From Rhodothermales bacterium (GTDB taxonomy: Bacteria; Bacteroidota; Rhodothermia; Rhodothermales; UBA10348), in the NCBI GenBank assembly GCA_040221055.1, contig JAVJVN010000004.1, positions 124,001 to 188,000 on the forward strand: a stretch of 64,000 nt of DNA, written 5' to 3'. Below, one piece after another: positions 1 through 9,125 of this stretch. The position numbers were made by a program, and so were the translations under genes. How positions within the stretch are numbered: position 1 is the first letter of the stretch; each line of letters opens with the position of its first letter. Under the pieces are notes generated by a model that worked only from the letters and a program-made list of their open reading frames with translations, was not told where the DNA came from and made no database searches.

Positions 1-468
1 GACATCTTCACCTTCTTCCAGACCCTTTCCAGGGGCCTGTGTCCGATTGTGGGTGCAGGGACGGAACCGGCGCTGAGCCTGGTCCACGTGCAGGACCTGG
101 TCCGGGGCATGGCGGCCGCCGCCGCGTCGCCCGCTGCGGTCGGGGGCACGTTCTTCCTCGGAAACCGGGCTCCGTATTCCTGGGGGCACATCCGCGACGC
201 GGCGGCGGCCGCCCTCGGACGTCGCGTGCTGACGCTGCGCATCCCCCGGGCGCTGGTCCGACCGGTTGGCGCGGCCAGTGAATGGGCGGGGCGGTTGACC
301 GGAGCGTATCCTCCGCTGAACAGGGAAAAAGCCACGGAAATCCTGGAAGCGGCCACCATGTGCTCCAGCCAACGGGCCATGGAGACCTTCGGATACGCCC
401 CGGAGATCCCGCTGGACGCCGGCATGGCCGAAACCATCGCGTGGTACCGCGACAAGCGTTGGCTGTAA
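1..468 (+). CDS. NAD-dependent epimerase/dehydratase family protein (C-terminal part)
   Basis: This gene runs in from outside the window. The visible 155 residues read in frame from base 1 to a TAA at 466-468. They contain the LVHVQDLVRGM stretch typical of extended short-chain dehydrogenases, where a conserved His-Val-x-Asp segment follows the substrate pocket. They also contain GTFFLGNRAPYSW and a C-terminal AETIAWYRDKRWL, which resembles the tail of sugar-nucleotide or dihydroflavonol-type epimerases. The Rossmann glycine motif and the catalytic YxxxK lie upstream, so substrate and exact subfamily cannot be judged. It is followed 36 bases later by the 2-oxoglutarate dehydrogenase gene on the same strand. 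Confidence 0.8.
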   Translation, partial: DIFTFFQTLSRGLCPIVGAGTEPALSLVHVQDLVRGMAAAAASPAAVGGTFFLGNRAPYSWGHIRDAAAAALGRRVLTLRIPRALVRPVGAASEWAGRLTGAYPPLNREKATEILEAATMCSSQRAMETFGYAPEIPLDAGMAETIAWYRDKRWL

Positions 469-504
469 GCACCGCATGGCATGTGATGCCGTGTTGAATT
501 CCCC

Positions 505-3500
505 ATGGGCCGGAATCCTCATGCGGGGCAGGACGTTGTTGCCCGACCGTTCAACCACACCTCCCCCACCGTGAGCAACCTCGGCTTCAATACGGGCTAC
601 ATCGAAGAATTGTACCGTCAGTACCTGGAGGATCCTTCCTCCGTAGGTGAGAGCTGGCAGGATTTTTTCCAGGACTTCACCCCCGATGAGGGGTTCGTGG
701 CCGCCGAAACGGCCCGCCCCGTACCCACGCCTCCGCCCGCCGCCGAGACCGGGCGACAGGACGAAACGGTCTCCCCGACCACGGCGACGAGCGAAAAGAA
801 AGCCCCGGCTCCGTCGAAGCCCACGCCTGACGCCGATGAAAAAGCCCTCCGTGGCCCTCAGGCCAAGATCGCGGAGAACATGGAGGCCAGCCTGGGTATT
901 CCGACCGCTACCTCCGTACGGACCGTGCCCGTCAAACTGATGGCCGAGAACCGGGCGCTCATCAATGATCACCAGCGTTACGTCGGTGGCGACAAGGTAT
1001 CGTTCACCCACATCATTGCATTCGCCCTGGTACGTGCCCTGAAGCACACGCCCGGCATGAACGCAGCGTTTCGCGAGGACGACGACGGCACGCTGTACCA
1101 CGTCACGCCCAACCACGTGAACGTCGGCCTGGCCATCGACATCGAGCGGCGGGGCAAGCGCTCGCTCCTGGTGCCGAACATCAAGAAAGCGGAGACCCTG
1201 AACTTCGCCCAACTTCTGGGGACCTACAACGATCTCGTCCGCCGCGCCCGCGACAACAAACTCGAGATTTCGGATTTCGAAGGTACGACCGTGTCCATCA
1301 CGAACCCGGGCATGATCGGAACCGGCCTCAGTGTGCCTCGGCTCATGCCCGGTCAGGGGCTCATCCTGGGCATCGGTTCCATCGGGTATCCCCCGGAGTA
1401 CTACGCGTTCTCACCGGACGTCATGGGAAAAACCGGCGTATCGCAGGTCATGACACTCACGTCCACGTATGACCACCGGGTCATCCAGGGCGCCGAATCG
1501 GGTGCCTTCCTGGAGCGGATGGAGCAACTCCTGCGCGGAGAACACGGCTTCTACGAATCCATTTTTGCCGACCTGGGCATCCAGACGGCGCCGTGGCGCC
1601 TGACCTCGGACAGCACGCCGGGGTTCGGCCAGGAAGTGGACTCCACGTTCGACATGATCCACAAGCAGGCCGCCGTGCTGCAGCTCATCCGGGCCTACCG
1701 GGTGCGCGGCCATCTGCAGGCCGACGTGAACCCGCTCGGATACGAATGGGTTTACCACAAGGAACTCGATCCGGCCAGTTACGGCCTGACCATCTGGGAC
1801 CTGGACCGGCAGTTCGTCACGGGCGGCCTGAGCGGCACCGACATGCTTCCGCTCCGCGATATCCTGGACATCCTGCGCCGGACCTACACCCGCCGGGTGG
1901 GCATCGAGTTCATGCACATCTCCGACCCGGACGAGAAACGGTGGTTGCAGGAGCGGATTGAACCGAATGGATCGGAATACGCCATCGGCGAGGCCGAGAA
2001 GCGACGCATGCTGGAGAAATTGAATGCCGCCGAGGCCTTCGAGACCTTCCTGCACACCAAGTACATCGGGCACAAGCGGTTCTCGCTCGAGGGATCGGAA
2101 ACCGTCATTCCCATGCTCGATCGCATCCTTTCCGATGCGGCCGACAAGGGCGTGAACGAGGTGGTCATGGGCATGGCGCATCGCGGCCGCCTGAACGTCC
2201 TGGCGAACATCATGGAGAAGCCCTACGAGGTCATCTTCTCCGAATTCGAAGGCAACATCGATCCTACTACCACGCAGGGATCGGGCGATGTCAAGTACCA
2301 CCTTGGTTCAAAGAGTGAGCACAAGTCGCCGGGCGGCGCATCCATCAAACTGCAGCTGTCCTCCAATCCGAGTCATCTCGAGGCCGTGGACCCCATCGTG
2401 GAGGGCATGGTCCGCGCCAAGCAGGAGGCCCGGATCGAGCAGCATCATGACAATCCCGACGCGGACTATCTCGACTCGGTCATCCCCGTGCTCATCCACG
2501 GCGACGCCGCCTTTGCCGGACAGGGTGTGGTGGCCGAAACGCTGCATCTGAGCCAGCTCCCCGGCTACATGACGGGCGGCACCATCCACATTGTCATCAA
2601 CAACCAGATCGGGTTCACCACCGGCCCGGCCCACGCCCGATCCTCCACCTATGCCACGGACAGCGCCCGGATGATCCAGGCGCCCATTTTCCACGTGAAC
2701 GGCGACGACCCCGAGGCCTGCGTCCGGGTGGCGCGCCTGGCGCTCGAGTACCGGCAGCTGTTCAACAAGGATGTCGTCATCGACATGCTGTGCTACCGGG
2801 TCCGCGGACACAACGAGGGTGATGAACCCACCTACACCCAGCCGCTCCTCTACCAACGGATTGAATCCAAGCGATCCCCGCGGAAGATGTACACGGAGTT
2901 GCTGCTGCGCCGTGGGGACATGACGCCCGAGGATGCGGAACAGATGCTGGACGACTACCGGTCCCGCCTCCAGGACGCGTTCGAGCGGACCAAGGAACTG
3001 GCCGAGACCTCCGATGCGTCCAGCCAGAACCTGCTGGCCGAGCGGACCATTCCGGAATTGCCGGTCGTCGAAACGGCTGCCAAGGAGGAGGACCTCCTCG
3101 ACGTCGTTCGCGCCCTGTCGCAGCTGCCGGAGGATTTCCATACGCACAACAAGCTCGTGCGGCAATTCGAGCGTCGCGAGAAGCTTTACCGGGAGGAGCG
3201 CAAGATCGACTGGGGATTCGGCGAAGCCCTGGCTTACGGATCGCTGCTGCTGGAAGGCGTGCGGATCCGGATGTCGGGCCAGGACACCCGCCGGGGTACC
3301 TTCAGCCACCGGCATGCCGTCCTGTACGATCAGGAAACTGCCGAGGAATACATCCCGCTGAACAACATCCGTCCGGGACAGGCGAACCTGTACATTTACG
3401 ACAGTCTGTTGTCGGAATATGCGGCCTGCGCGTTCGAGTACGGCTATTCCGTGGCTGATCCCCACGCCCTCGTCATCTGGGAGGCCCAGTTCGGTGATTT

Positions 3501-4278
3501 TGCCAACGGTGCGCAGATCGTCTATGACCAGTTCCTCTCGGCCGCCGAGGCCAAATGGGGACAGACCAGCAGCATGGTGCTGTTGTTGCCGCACGGCTAC
3601 GAAGGTCAGGGACCGGAGCATTCCTCCGCCCGCCTTGAGCGTTTCCTGCAGCTCTGCGCAGAGAACAACCTGATTGTGGCCAACCTGTCAACGCCGGCCA
3701 ACCTGTTCCATGCCATGCGTCGACAGGCGTCGTCGGATATCCGGAAGCCGTTGGTGATCATGTCCCCGAAGAGCCTTTTGCGCCACCCGAAAGTGATTTC
3801 CGAGCCCTCGGAGTTTACGCACGGCGCATTCCAGCCCGTCATCCCGGCCGCCAGCAGTCCGGGTGCACCGGAGCCTGCCAAAGCCGAACGCCTGGTCTTC
3901 TGTTCGGGCAAGGTCTACTACGACCTCCTGGAAGCCCTGGAGTCCGGCGGCTCGGCCGAGGGCGGCTCGGCGGCGGCGGGTTCCGTGGCCATTGCCCGCG
4001 TGGAGCAATTCTACCCCTTCCCGGCAGACGCCATCCGTGCGGAGCTGGAGAAATACTCCCAGGTGAAGGACGTCTACTGGCTGCAGGAAGAGCCCGAGAA
4101 CATGGGTGCCTGGTCCTTCCTGCGACACCGGATGGACGATGTCCTGGCAGAGGTGTTCACGGACGGACGTCGCGTGAAGTACGCCGGCCGGAAAGCCTCC
4201 GCGTCTCCCGCCACAGGCAGCTCACGCGTGCATCAGGCCCAGCAGCAGGCGCTCCTTGAAACCGTGCTGAAGGTCTGA
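505..4278 (+). CDS. kgd: Multifunctional 2-oxoglutarate dehydrogenase E1 fused to an E2 succinyltransferase domain (Kgd type)
   Basis: The 1257-residue protein matches the domain order of actinobacterial Kgd. A short E1 N-terminal helix (about 30-56, GYIEELYRQYLEDP) is followed by an Ala/Pro-rich linker. Next comes an E2 acyltransferase catalytic domain (about 115-350) ending in YDHRVIQGAESG, which carries the active-site His. The thiamine-diphosphate E1 domain follows, with GMAHRGRLNVLAN (about 556), IVINNQIGFTTGP (about 697), CYRVRGHNEGDEP and EAQFGDFANGAQ. No lipoyl domain is present, as in Kgd. The enzyme decarboxylates 2-oxoglutarate in the TCA cycle and passes succinyl groups to CoA through a separate lipoyl protein and E3. 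ATG 505 is used; an in-frame GTG at 571 just before SNLGFNTGY is an alternative. KorAB further along offers a ferredoxin-linked route for the same substrate. Confidence 0.95.
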   Translation: MGRNPHAGQDVVARPFNHTSPTVSNLGFNTGYIEELYRQYLEDPSSVGESWQDFFQDFTPDEGFVAAETARPVPTPPPAAETGRQDETVSPTTATSEKKAPAPSKPTPDADEKALRGPQAKIAENMEASLGIPTATSVRTVPVKLMAENRALINDHQRYVGGDKVSFTHIIAFALVRALKHTPGMNAAFREDDDGTLYHVTPNHVNVGLAIDIERRGKRSLLVPNIKKAETLNFAQLLGTYNDLVRRARDNKLEISDFEGTTVSITNPGMIGTGLSVPRLMPGQGLILGIGSIGYPPEYYAFSPDVMGKTGVSQVMTLTSTYDHRVIQGAESGAFLERMEQLLRGEHGFYESIFADLGIQTAPWRLTSDSTPGFGQEVDSTFDMIHKQAAVLQLIRAYRVRGHLQADVNPLGYEWVYHKELDPASYGLTIWDLDRQFVTGGLSGTDMLPLRDILDILRRTYTRRVGIEFMHISDPDEKRWLQERIEPNGSEYAIGEAEKRRMLEKLNAAEAFETFLHTKYIGHKRFSLEGSETVIPMLDRILSDAADKGVNEVVMGMAHRGRLNVLANIMEKPYEVIFSEFEGNIDPTTTQGSGDVKYHLGSKSEHKSPGGASIKLQLSSNPSHLEAVDPIVEGMVRAKQEARIEQHHDNPDADYLDSVIPVLIHGDAAFAGQGVVAETLHLSQLPGYMTGGTIHIVINNQIGFTTGPAHARSSTYATDSARMIQAPIFHVNGDDPEACVRVARLALEYRQLFNKDVVIDMLCYRVRGHNEGDEPTYTQPLLYQRIESKRSPRKMYTELLLRRGDMTPEDAEQMLDDYRSRLQDAFERTKELAETSDASSQNLLAERTIPELPVVETAAKEEDLLDVVRALSQLPEDFHTHNKLVRQFERREKLYREERKIDWGFGEALAYGSLLLEGVRIRMSGQDTRRGTFSHRHAVLYDQETAEEYIPLNNIRPGQANLYIYDSLLSEYAACAFEYGYSVADPHALVIWEAQFGDFANGAQIVYDQFLSAAEAKWGQTSSMVLLLPHGYEGQGPEHSSARLERFLQLCAENNLIVANLSTPANLFHAMRRQASSDIRKPLVIMSPKSLLRHPKVISEPSEFTHGAFQPVIPAASSPGAPEPAKAERLVFCSGKVYYDLLEALESGGSAEGGSAAAGSVAIARVEQFYPFPADAIRAELEKYSQVKDVYWLQEEPENMGAWSFLRHRMDDVLAEVFTDGRRVKYAGRKASASPATGSSRVHQAQQQALLETVLKV

Positions 4279-4379
4279 TTCGGGGCAGCCCGGTTTCGTC
4301 AGGGCCTGCTGACAGGTAGGCTCTTCCTATCGAATCAGGAGGGGATGTTTGTGCAATTTCCAACGTGGTCTGAAAACAG

Positions 4380-4435
4380 GCCGAGCCTATCCCGGCAACG
4401 CCGAGCCCGGGGCAACACTGAGCCCGGAGCAACGC
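4380..4435. repeat. Short degenerate tandem repeat of a GAGCCCGGnGCAAC unit
   Basis: Between the fused dehydrogenase and rpsU, three adjacent units share the pattern GAGCC(C/T)...GCAAC: GCCGAGCCTATCCCGGCAAC, GCCGAGCCCGGGGCAAC and ACTGAGCCCGGAGCAAC. The last two are both 17 bases and differ at four positions. They stop just before the T-tract side of the rpsU terminator. No coding potential is evident. This may be simple slippage or decay of an intergenic hairpin; no function is proposed. Confidence 0.5.
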
Positions 4436-4464
4436 AAAAAGGGCAGACCCTGGCGGGTCTGCCC
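4436..4464 (-). terminator. Rho-independent terminator of rpsU
   Basis: A perfect 10-base-pair stem (GGGCAGACCC / GGGTCTGCCC) encloses a four-base loop at 4441-4464. On the minus strand it is followed directly by five T residues (complement of A4436-A4440). It lies about 80 bases downstream of the rpsU stop. The plus strand has no T-run after it, so it serves mainly the minus strand. Confidence 0.85.
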
Positions 4465-4545
4465 TGCGGCATATTCTGTTCTGCATCCAACGGTCGGTCG
4501 GGGCTCAGGCATTCGGGCCGAACCGGCCGAACCGGCTGGACGGGC

Positions 4546-4737
4546 CTAGTAGCGGGAGCGGCGGCGCGCGTTGCGGGCGGCTTTCTCGCGAGCCAGGCGG
4601 CGCTCTTCAGACGGCTTGGTGAAGGCCATGTTGCCGCGGTAAATGCGGAGCACACGGCTGCGGTTCACGGCGCGCTTGAAGCGGCGGAGTGCGCGGTCAA
4701 TCGACTCGTTATCCCTTACTTTGATACCTACGGGCAC
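4546..4737 (-). CDS. rpsU: Small ribosomal subunit protein bS21
   Basis: This 63-residue, very basic protein has the bS21 pattern: VGIKVRDNESIDRALRRFKR, then SRVLRIYRG and a C-terminal Arg/Lys-rich tail ending RRRSRY. It binds the 30S platform near the 3' end of 16S rRNA and helps initiation. Translation most likely starts at GTG 4737, because AGGAG lies seven bases upstream and homologs start with this PVGIKV segment. The longer ATG-initiated reading into the spacer would add about 31 hydrophobic residues foreign to the family. The gene stands alone, divergent from rdgB, with its own hairpin terminator. Confidence 0.95.
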   Translation of the reverse strand: MPVGIKVRDNESIDRALRRFKRAVNRSRVLRIYRGNMAFTKPSEERRLAREKAARNARRRSRY

Positions 4738-4745
4738 AGTAGCTT

Positions 4746-4750
4746 CTCCT
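4746..4750 (-). promoter_or_regulatory. Shine-Dalgarno AGGAG deciding the rpsU GTG start
   Basis: The minus strand reads AGGAG, then seven bases, then GTG at 4737. A strong Shine-Dalgarno is uncommon in this window and supports the short bS21 start. Confidence 0.75.
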
Positions 4751-4780
4751 ATGGATCTGTTTTTCAAAAGGCACAGAAAG

Positions 4781-4788
4781 GAAATATA
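4781..4788 (-). promoter_or_regulatory. Candidate -7 box for rpsU
   Basis: The minus strand reads TATATTTC in the 80-base rpsU/rdgB spacer, seven of eight matches to the Bacteroidota TAnnTTTG box. It is about 44 bases upstream of the GTG start. No clear -33 TTG at ideal spacing is seen, so this is tentative. Confidence 0.4.
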
Positions 4789-4817
4789 ACCCGAATGGAG
4801 CGCAATAATCAAGAGAC

Positions 4818-5426
4818 ATGAGAATTCCACAATTGGTCATTGCGACCCGGAATGCCGGCAAACTGGTGGAGATTTCCCAGTTGTTGTCCGGGTTGCCCAT
4901 CAAGATCCTTGCCCTGGACGCCTTCCCGGGGGCTCCGGAGGTGGATGAAGACCGTGATACCCTGGAGGGAAACGCAGAGAAAAAGGCGCAAGCCATCCTT
5001 GAATTCACCGGACTTCCATCGCTCTCGGACGATACCGGGCTGGAAGTGCATGTGCTTGGCGGTGCTCCGGGTGTCCATTCAGCCCGGTATGCTGGACCCG
5101 ATTGCCATCCGGCCGACAACCGGAAAAAACTGCTCCGCGCACTGGAAGGGCAGACGGACCGGCGCGCACGCTTCCGTACCGTCGTTGCGCTGGCCACATC
5201 GGACCGTGAGGTCCGGTTCTTCGAAGGGATATGCACAGGCACCATCCTGGATCATGAACGCGGTGACGGTGGATTCGGGTACGACGCTCTGTTCGTACCC
5301 GATGGTTGGACACAGACCTTCGCGGAAATGGACAGCGCCGACAAGAACCGGATTGGACATCGCGGAATGGCCCTGTCGCGCTTGGTATCGTTCTTGGAAG
5401 ACCGTCGGGGAGGCCCGGTCGTATGA
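4818..5426 (+). CDS. rdgB: XTP/dITP diphosphatase (RdgB/HAM1 family)
   Basis: The 202-residue protein carries the Ham1 signatures. [12 protein letters not shown] sits at the N-terminus, LSDDTGLEV marks the metal-binding [12 protein letters not shown] follows, and the GGFGYDALF and [14 protein letters not shown] blocks are near the C-terminus. The enzyme hydrolyses non-canonical purine triphosphates such as dITP and XTP to monophosphates, cleaning the nucleotide pool. Length is normal for the family. Its TGA overlaps the ATG of dtd by four bases (ATGA), indicating translational coupling and the start of a long plus-strand operon that reaches floA. Confidence 0.96.
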   Translation: MRIPQLVIATRNAGKLVEISQLLSGLPIKILALDAFPGAPEVDEDRDTLEGNAEKKAQAILEFTGLPSLSDDTGLEVHVLGGAPGVHSARYAGPDCHPADNRKKLLRALEGQTDRRARFRTVVALATSDREVRFFEGICTGTILDHERGDGGFGYDALFVPDGWTQTFAEMDSADKNRIGHRGMALSRLVSFLEDRRGGPVV

Positions 5427-5926
5427 TTGCCCTTGTCCAACGTGTGAAAGAGGCCCGCGTGGAGATTGTGGAGGGGGAGACAGCGCGCGAATCCGGACGG
5501 ATTGGCCCTGGCCTGCTCGTCCTGCTGGGCGTACACACCACCGATACCGTCGACCAGGCCGAGTGGCTGGCCCGGAAATGTGCCCGACTCCGCATTTTTC
5601 CGGACGAGGAAGGCAAGATGAACCGCTCCCTGATTGACGTCAGGGGCCAGGCGCTGGTCGTGTCGCAGTTCACGCTTTACGGCAACGCGTCCAAGGGAAA
5701 TCGCCCGTCCTTCGTGGAGTCCGCCCCGCCGGAGACGGCAGCGCCCCTGTACAATACCTTCTGCCGATTCCTGTCACGGGAATCGGGGCAGCCCGTTCCT
5801 ACCGGCGAGTTCGGTGCCATGATGGATGTCCACCTGGTGAACGACGGCCCGGTAACCCTCTGGATTGAGAAACGTGCCGACGACTCCACGGTAGAAATGG
5901 ATTCCTACCCGCCCAACCAGCCTTGA
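5423..5926 (+). CDS. dtd: D-aminoacyl-tRNA deacylase
   Basis: The protein begins [15 protein letters not shown], the usual DTD N-terminus. It holds both active-site motifs: [17 protein letters not shown] (SQFTLY block) and [10 protein letters not shown] (Gly-cisPro block). DTD removes D-amino acids, and glycine mischarged on tRNA-Ala, from tRNAs. At 167 residues it is about 20 longer than usual, with an extra polar tail after the GPVT motif ([18 protein letters not shown]). The start at 5423 overlaps the rdgB stop. Upstream in-frame codons lie inside rdgB and are unlikely starts. Confidence 0.96.
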   Translation: MIALVQRVKEARVEIVEGETARESGRIGPGLLVLLGVHTTDTVDQAEWLARKCARLRIFPDEEGKMNRSLIDVRGQALVVSQFTLYGNASKGNRPSFVESAPPETAAPLYNTFCRFLSRESGQPVPTGEFGAMMDVHLVNDGPVTLWIEKRADDSTVEMDSYPPNQP

Positions 5927-5933
5927 ACGCTCC

Positions 5934-7622
5934 ATGACCCTTCGCTTGCCCCTCCTGTTCGCCACCCTATTCGTTACCGTGCTGTTCGCCGGATGCACGT
6001 CGGACAGGACCGACGGGGGTGCCGACCAGCCGCTGCCCTCCTTCATCCTGACCGATGCAACCATCTACACGTCCAATCCGGCGCACCCAACAGCCGAGGC
6101 CATGGCTGTCGTTGAAGGGCGGATTGCTGCCGTGGGCCTGCGGGACGAGGTGGTCGCGACGTGGCCTGACCTGGAAATCCGGAGTGCGGGAGGACAGACC
6201 GTCATTCCGGGTATCATCGATGCGCACGCCCATCTTCGGAATCTCACGGAACTGAACCTGATTGCCAACCTTGTGGGGACGGGCAGCATTGACGACATCA
6301 TTGCCCGGCTTCGCGAAAAGGAAGCCGAACTCGGACCCGGCGACTGGTTGCAGGGCCGCGGATGGGACCAGAACGATTGGGACGTCAAGGAATTCCCGAC
6401 GCGCCATGATTTGGATGCCGCATTTCCGGACCGGCCCGTTTGGCTGGAGCGGATTGACGGACACGCCATGTGGGCCAACACGGCCGCCATCCGCGCCGCA
6501 TCGGACGATCTGTTCCGTTCAGCGGCCGTGCCCGAGGGAGGTGAACTGTTCCGCGAGCCGGATGGCGCAGCCAGTGGTGTGTTCATTGACGATGCAGAGC
6601 ATCTCATCAATCCTGTCGTGCCCGCCTTCACAGACGTCGCGCTCGACGAAGCGTTTGCCGAGGCCCTCTCCGAGACCAACCGGTATGGCATTACCGCGGT
6701 GCACGAGGCCGGCGTCAATCTGGACAACATTGACCGGTTCCGCCGCTTTGCCGACGCGGGTGACCTGACGGTCCGCATCTATGCCATGGTCGAGCCGGGC
6801 GAGACCTTCGACACGTACTGCAACAACCCCTACACGCGGGAGGATGACCTGCTGACCATCCAGTCCGTGAAGATCTACCTGGACGGTGCGTTGGGAAGCC
6901 GCGGTGCGCTCATGTTGGACGAATATTCGGATGCGCCCGGTGTTCATGGTCTGCTCCGCACGCAGCCGGATGAATACCGCGAACTGGTGGACCGGGCGCT
7001 TGCGTGCGGCTACCAGATCAACTCGCATGCCATTGGGGACGGCGCCAACCGGCTGGTCCTGGATACCTACGAGGCGGCCGGCACGACCCCGGAAGGGCGG
7101 CATCGCAACGAGCACGCGCAGATCGTGGCGTTGTCCGATCTGGAGCGGTTCGCGGAACTCGGCGTCATCGCGTCCATGCAGCCTACCCATGCCACCAGCG
7201 ACATGTACTGGGCGGAGGATCGCGTGGGCGCACACCGGATTGAGGGGGGGTATGCGTGGCGCACCCTGTTGGACTCCGGCACCCACTTGGCCTTCGGATC
7301 GGACTTCCCGGTGGAACGCGTGGACCCCATGCTGGGCTTCTTCGCAAGCATAACGCGGCAGGATGACCAGCTCTGGCCGGAAGGCGGCTGGCACGCAGAC
7401 GAGACCCTGACGCGGGAGGAAACGCTTACGGCCTTCACCCTCGGCGCGGCCTGGGCCGGATTCCAGGAAGAGGACCTTGGATCCATCGAGGTCGGCAAAT
7501 GGGCCGATTTCGTGGTGATGGATACGGATATCATGCAGGTGGCCGCGCCCGGTATCCTGGATGCGGATGTCGTGGCCACGTTCGTCGCCGGGCAAGCTGT
7601 CCATGGAGGTCTTCCCGAGTGA
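5934..7622 (+). CDS. Amidohydrolase-family lipoprotein (YtcJ-like)
   Basis: This 562-residue protein opens with a lipoprotein signal (hydrophobic core, then LFAGC at about residues 17-21), so it should be anchored in an envelope membrane. The body is an amidohydrolase of the YtcJ/Amidohydro_3 group. IPGIIDAHAHL supplies the first metal-binding HxH, HEAGVNL and SHAIGDGANRLVLD follow, and FGSDFPVERVDPM carries the late catalytic Asp. The family hydrolyses amide or ester bonds of unknown substrates. The gene sits seven bases after dtd, and its TGA overlaps the GTG start of moaA. No link between its substrate and the Moco genes is evident. Confidence 0.9.
   Translation: MTLRLPLLFATLFVTVLFAGCTSDRTDGGADQPLPSFILTDATIYTSNPAHPTAEAMAVVEGRIAAVGLRDEVVATWPDLEIRSAGGQTVIPGIIDAHAHLRNLTELNLIANLVGTGSIDDIIARLREKEAELGPGDWLQGRGWDQNDWDVKEFPTRHDLDAAFPDRPVWLERIDGHAMWANTAAIRAASDDLFRSAAVPEGGELFREPDGAASGVFIDDAEHLINPVVPAFTDVALDEAFAEALSETNRYGITAVHEAGVNLDNIDRFRRFADAGDLTVRIYAMVEPGETFDTYCNNPYTREDDLLTIQSVKIYLDGALGSRGALMLDEYSDAPGVHGLLRTQPDEYRELVDRALACGYQINSHAIGDGANRLVLDTYEAAGTTPEGRHRNEHAQIVALSDLERFAELGVIASMQPTHATSDMYWAEDRVGAHRIEGGYAWRTLLDSGTHLAFGSDFPVERVDPMLGFFASITRQDDQLWPEGGWHADETLTREETLTAFTLGAAWAGFQEEDLGSIEVGKWADFVVMDTDIMQVAAPGILDADVVATFVAGQAVHGGLPE
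7605..7610 (+). promoter_or_regulatory. Shine-Dalgarno GGAGGT for moaA
   Basis: GGAGGT lies eight bases before GTG 7619, inside the 3' end of the amidohydrolase gene. It supports the GTG start that overlaps the upstream TGA. Confidence 0.7.
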
Positions 7623-8605
7623 GCCATTTGGACGATTCATTCGGGCGGCGCCATACTTATCTCCGCATTTCCCTGACGGAGCGATGCAACCTGCGCTGTA
7701 CCTACTGCATGCCGGCCGAGGGAGTCGAGCTCAAACCGCGCACCCACCTGCTCACGTACGAGGAAATCCTGCGGCTGGCCTCCTTGTTCGCCGGTCTGGG
7801 CGTGAACAAGATCCGGCTGACGGGTGGCGAGCCGCTCATCCGCAAGGATGTGGATGCGCTGGTGGCGGAACTGGGACGCATCCCGGGTATCCGGACGCTG
7901 GCCATAACCACCAACGGGTTGCTCCTGGACCGGCACCTGCCCTCGCTGGCCGCAGGCGGCCTGAATCTCATCAATATCTCGCTCGACACCCTCCGCGAGG
8001 ACCGTTTCCTGACGATCACCCGGCGCCCTGGCCTGGACAAGGTGTTGGACGCCATTGACCTGGCGCTCGCCGCGGATGTCGGGCCGGTGAAGGTGAACTG
8101 CGTAGTAATGAAGGGCGTGAACGAAGATGAACTGGTGGATTTCGTCGCCTTCACCCGGGAGCGAGCGGTGGACGTCCGATTCATCGAGTACATGCCGTTC
8201 GGCGGCAATGGATGGAATGACGGCGACTTCCTGCCGTACGCCGACATGCTCGGGATCATCCGGGAGACCTTCCCCGACCTTTCGCCGGTCGACCTGGACG
8301 CCCATGAAACGGCCAAGTTGTGGGAAGTCCCGGGCTTTGCGGGTCGCGTGGGCTTCATCACCTCCATGAGCCGTAATTTCTGTGGAGGATGCAACCGGCT
8401 TCGACTGACGGCGGACGGCAGTCTGAAGGTGTGTCTCTTCGGCACCGCCGAGCTCAACCTCAGGGATCTCATGCGCGATGGTGTCACCGATGCGGAATTG
8501 ACGGAGGCCATACGGGATGCCCTCAGTCGCAAGAAGGCCAGTCACGCCGGCATGCACGAATTGGCCCGGGGCGACAATCGTCCCATGATCCTCATCGGGG
8601 GATGA
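7619..8605 (+). CDS. moaA: GTP 3',8-cyclase MoaA
   Basis: This radical-SAM enzyme catalyses the first step of molybdenum cofactor synthesis, rearranging GTP to 3',8-cyclo-7,8-dihydro-GTP. From the GTG start the protein has 328 residues. The N-terminal cluster motif CNLRCTYC places cysteines at 23, 27 and 30, and LTGGEPLIRKD follows. The second, C-terminal cluster is CGGCNRLRLTADGSLKVC. The protein ends in the essential double Gly (MILIGG). The start was chosen because SFGRRHTYLRISLTERC begins immediately after it and a GGAGGT precedes it. moaC follows after 31 bases. Confidence 0.96.
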   Translation: MSHLDDSFGRRHTYLRISLTERCNLRCTYCMPAEGVELKPRTHLLTYEEILRLASLFAGLGVNKIRLTGGEPLIRKDVDALVAELGRIPGIRTLAITTNGLLLDRHLPSLAAGGLNLINISLDTLREDRFLTITRRPGLDKVLDAIDLALAADVGPVKVNCVVMKGVNEDELVDFVAFTRERAVDVRFIEYMPFGGNGWNDGDFLPYADMLGIIRETFPDLSPVDLDAHETAKLWEVPGFAGRVGFITSMSRNFCGGCNRLRLTADGSLKVCLFGTAELNLRDLMRDGVTDAELTEAIRDALSRKKASHAGMHELARGDNRPMILIGG

Positions 8606-8636
8606 ACCGCACCGATGTCCGGACGTTAAGTACGCC

Positions 8637-9119
8637 ATGAACACATTCACCCATGTCCACCCCGAAGGCGGCGTCACGATGGTTGACGTGTCGGCCAAGC
8701 CCGACACGGTCCGAACGGCCGTCGCCGTGGGCCGGGTCGTCCTTGGCGAACAGGCATACGCGCAGGTCCGGGACAACACGGTCCACAAGGGCGACGTGCT
8801 GTCCATCGCCCAGATTGCGGGCATCATGGGCGCCAAGGAGACCAGCCGGCTCATCCCGCTCTGCCACCAGGTCACGCTGCAGGGTGTGGACGTGGAATTC
8901 GAACTGGACGAGCCGGAAGCCGCTCTCCGTGTGAGGGCCTACGCCAAGTCCAAGGGCCCGACAGGCGTCGAAATGGAGGCACTCACCGCCGTGTCGGTGG
9001 CGTGCCTGACCGTCTATGACATGTGCAAGTCGATTTCGAAAGAGCTCATCATAGACGACATCCACCTGATCGCCAAATCCGGCGGCCAGAGTGGCGACTA
9101 CAGAAAACAAACCGGTTGA
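8637..9119 (+). CDS. moaC: Cyclic pyranopterin monophosphate synthase MoaC
   Basis: MoaC converts MoaA's product to cyclic pyranopterin monophosphate. The 160-residue protein contains MVDVSAKPDTVRTAVA, KGDVLSIAQIAGIMGAKETS, LIPLCHQVTLQGVDVEFEL and GVEMEALTAVSVACLTVYDMCK. Together these are diagnostic of the family and include the catalytic Asp-Met-Cys-Lys region. Length is normal. It sits between moaA and floA in the same operon (six bases to floA). No moaB, moaD, moaE or mogA is visible in the window. Confidence 0.97.
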   Translation: MNTFTHVHPEGGVTMVDVSAKPDTVRTAVAVGRVVLGEQAYAQVRDNTVHKGDVLSIAQIAGIMGAKETSRLIPLCHQVTLQGVDVEFELDEPEAALRVRAYAKSKGPTGVEMEALTAVSVACLTVYDMCKSISKELIIDDIHLIAKSGGQSGDYRKQTG

Positions 9120-9125
9120 TTCACC

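Noticed and set aside
2308-3621. 437-residue minus-strand frame inside the 2-oxoglutarate dehydrogenase gene
   Set aside because: Antisense shadow of a gene with complete domains.
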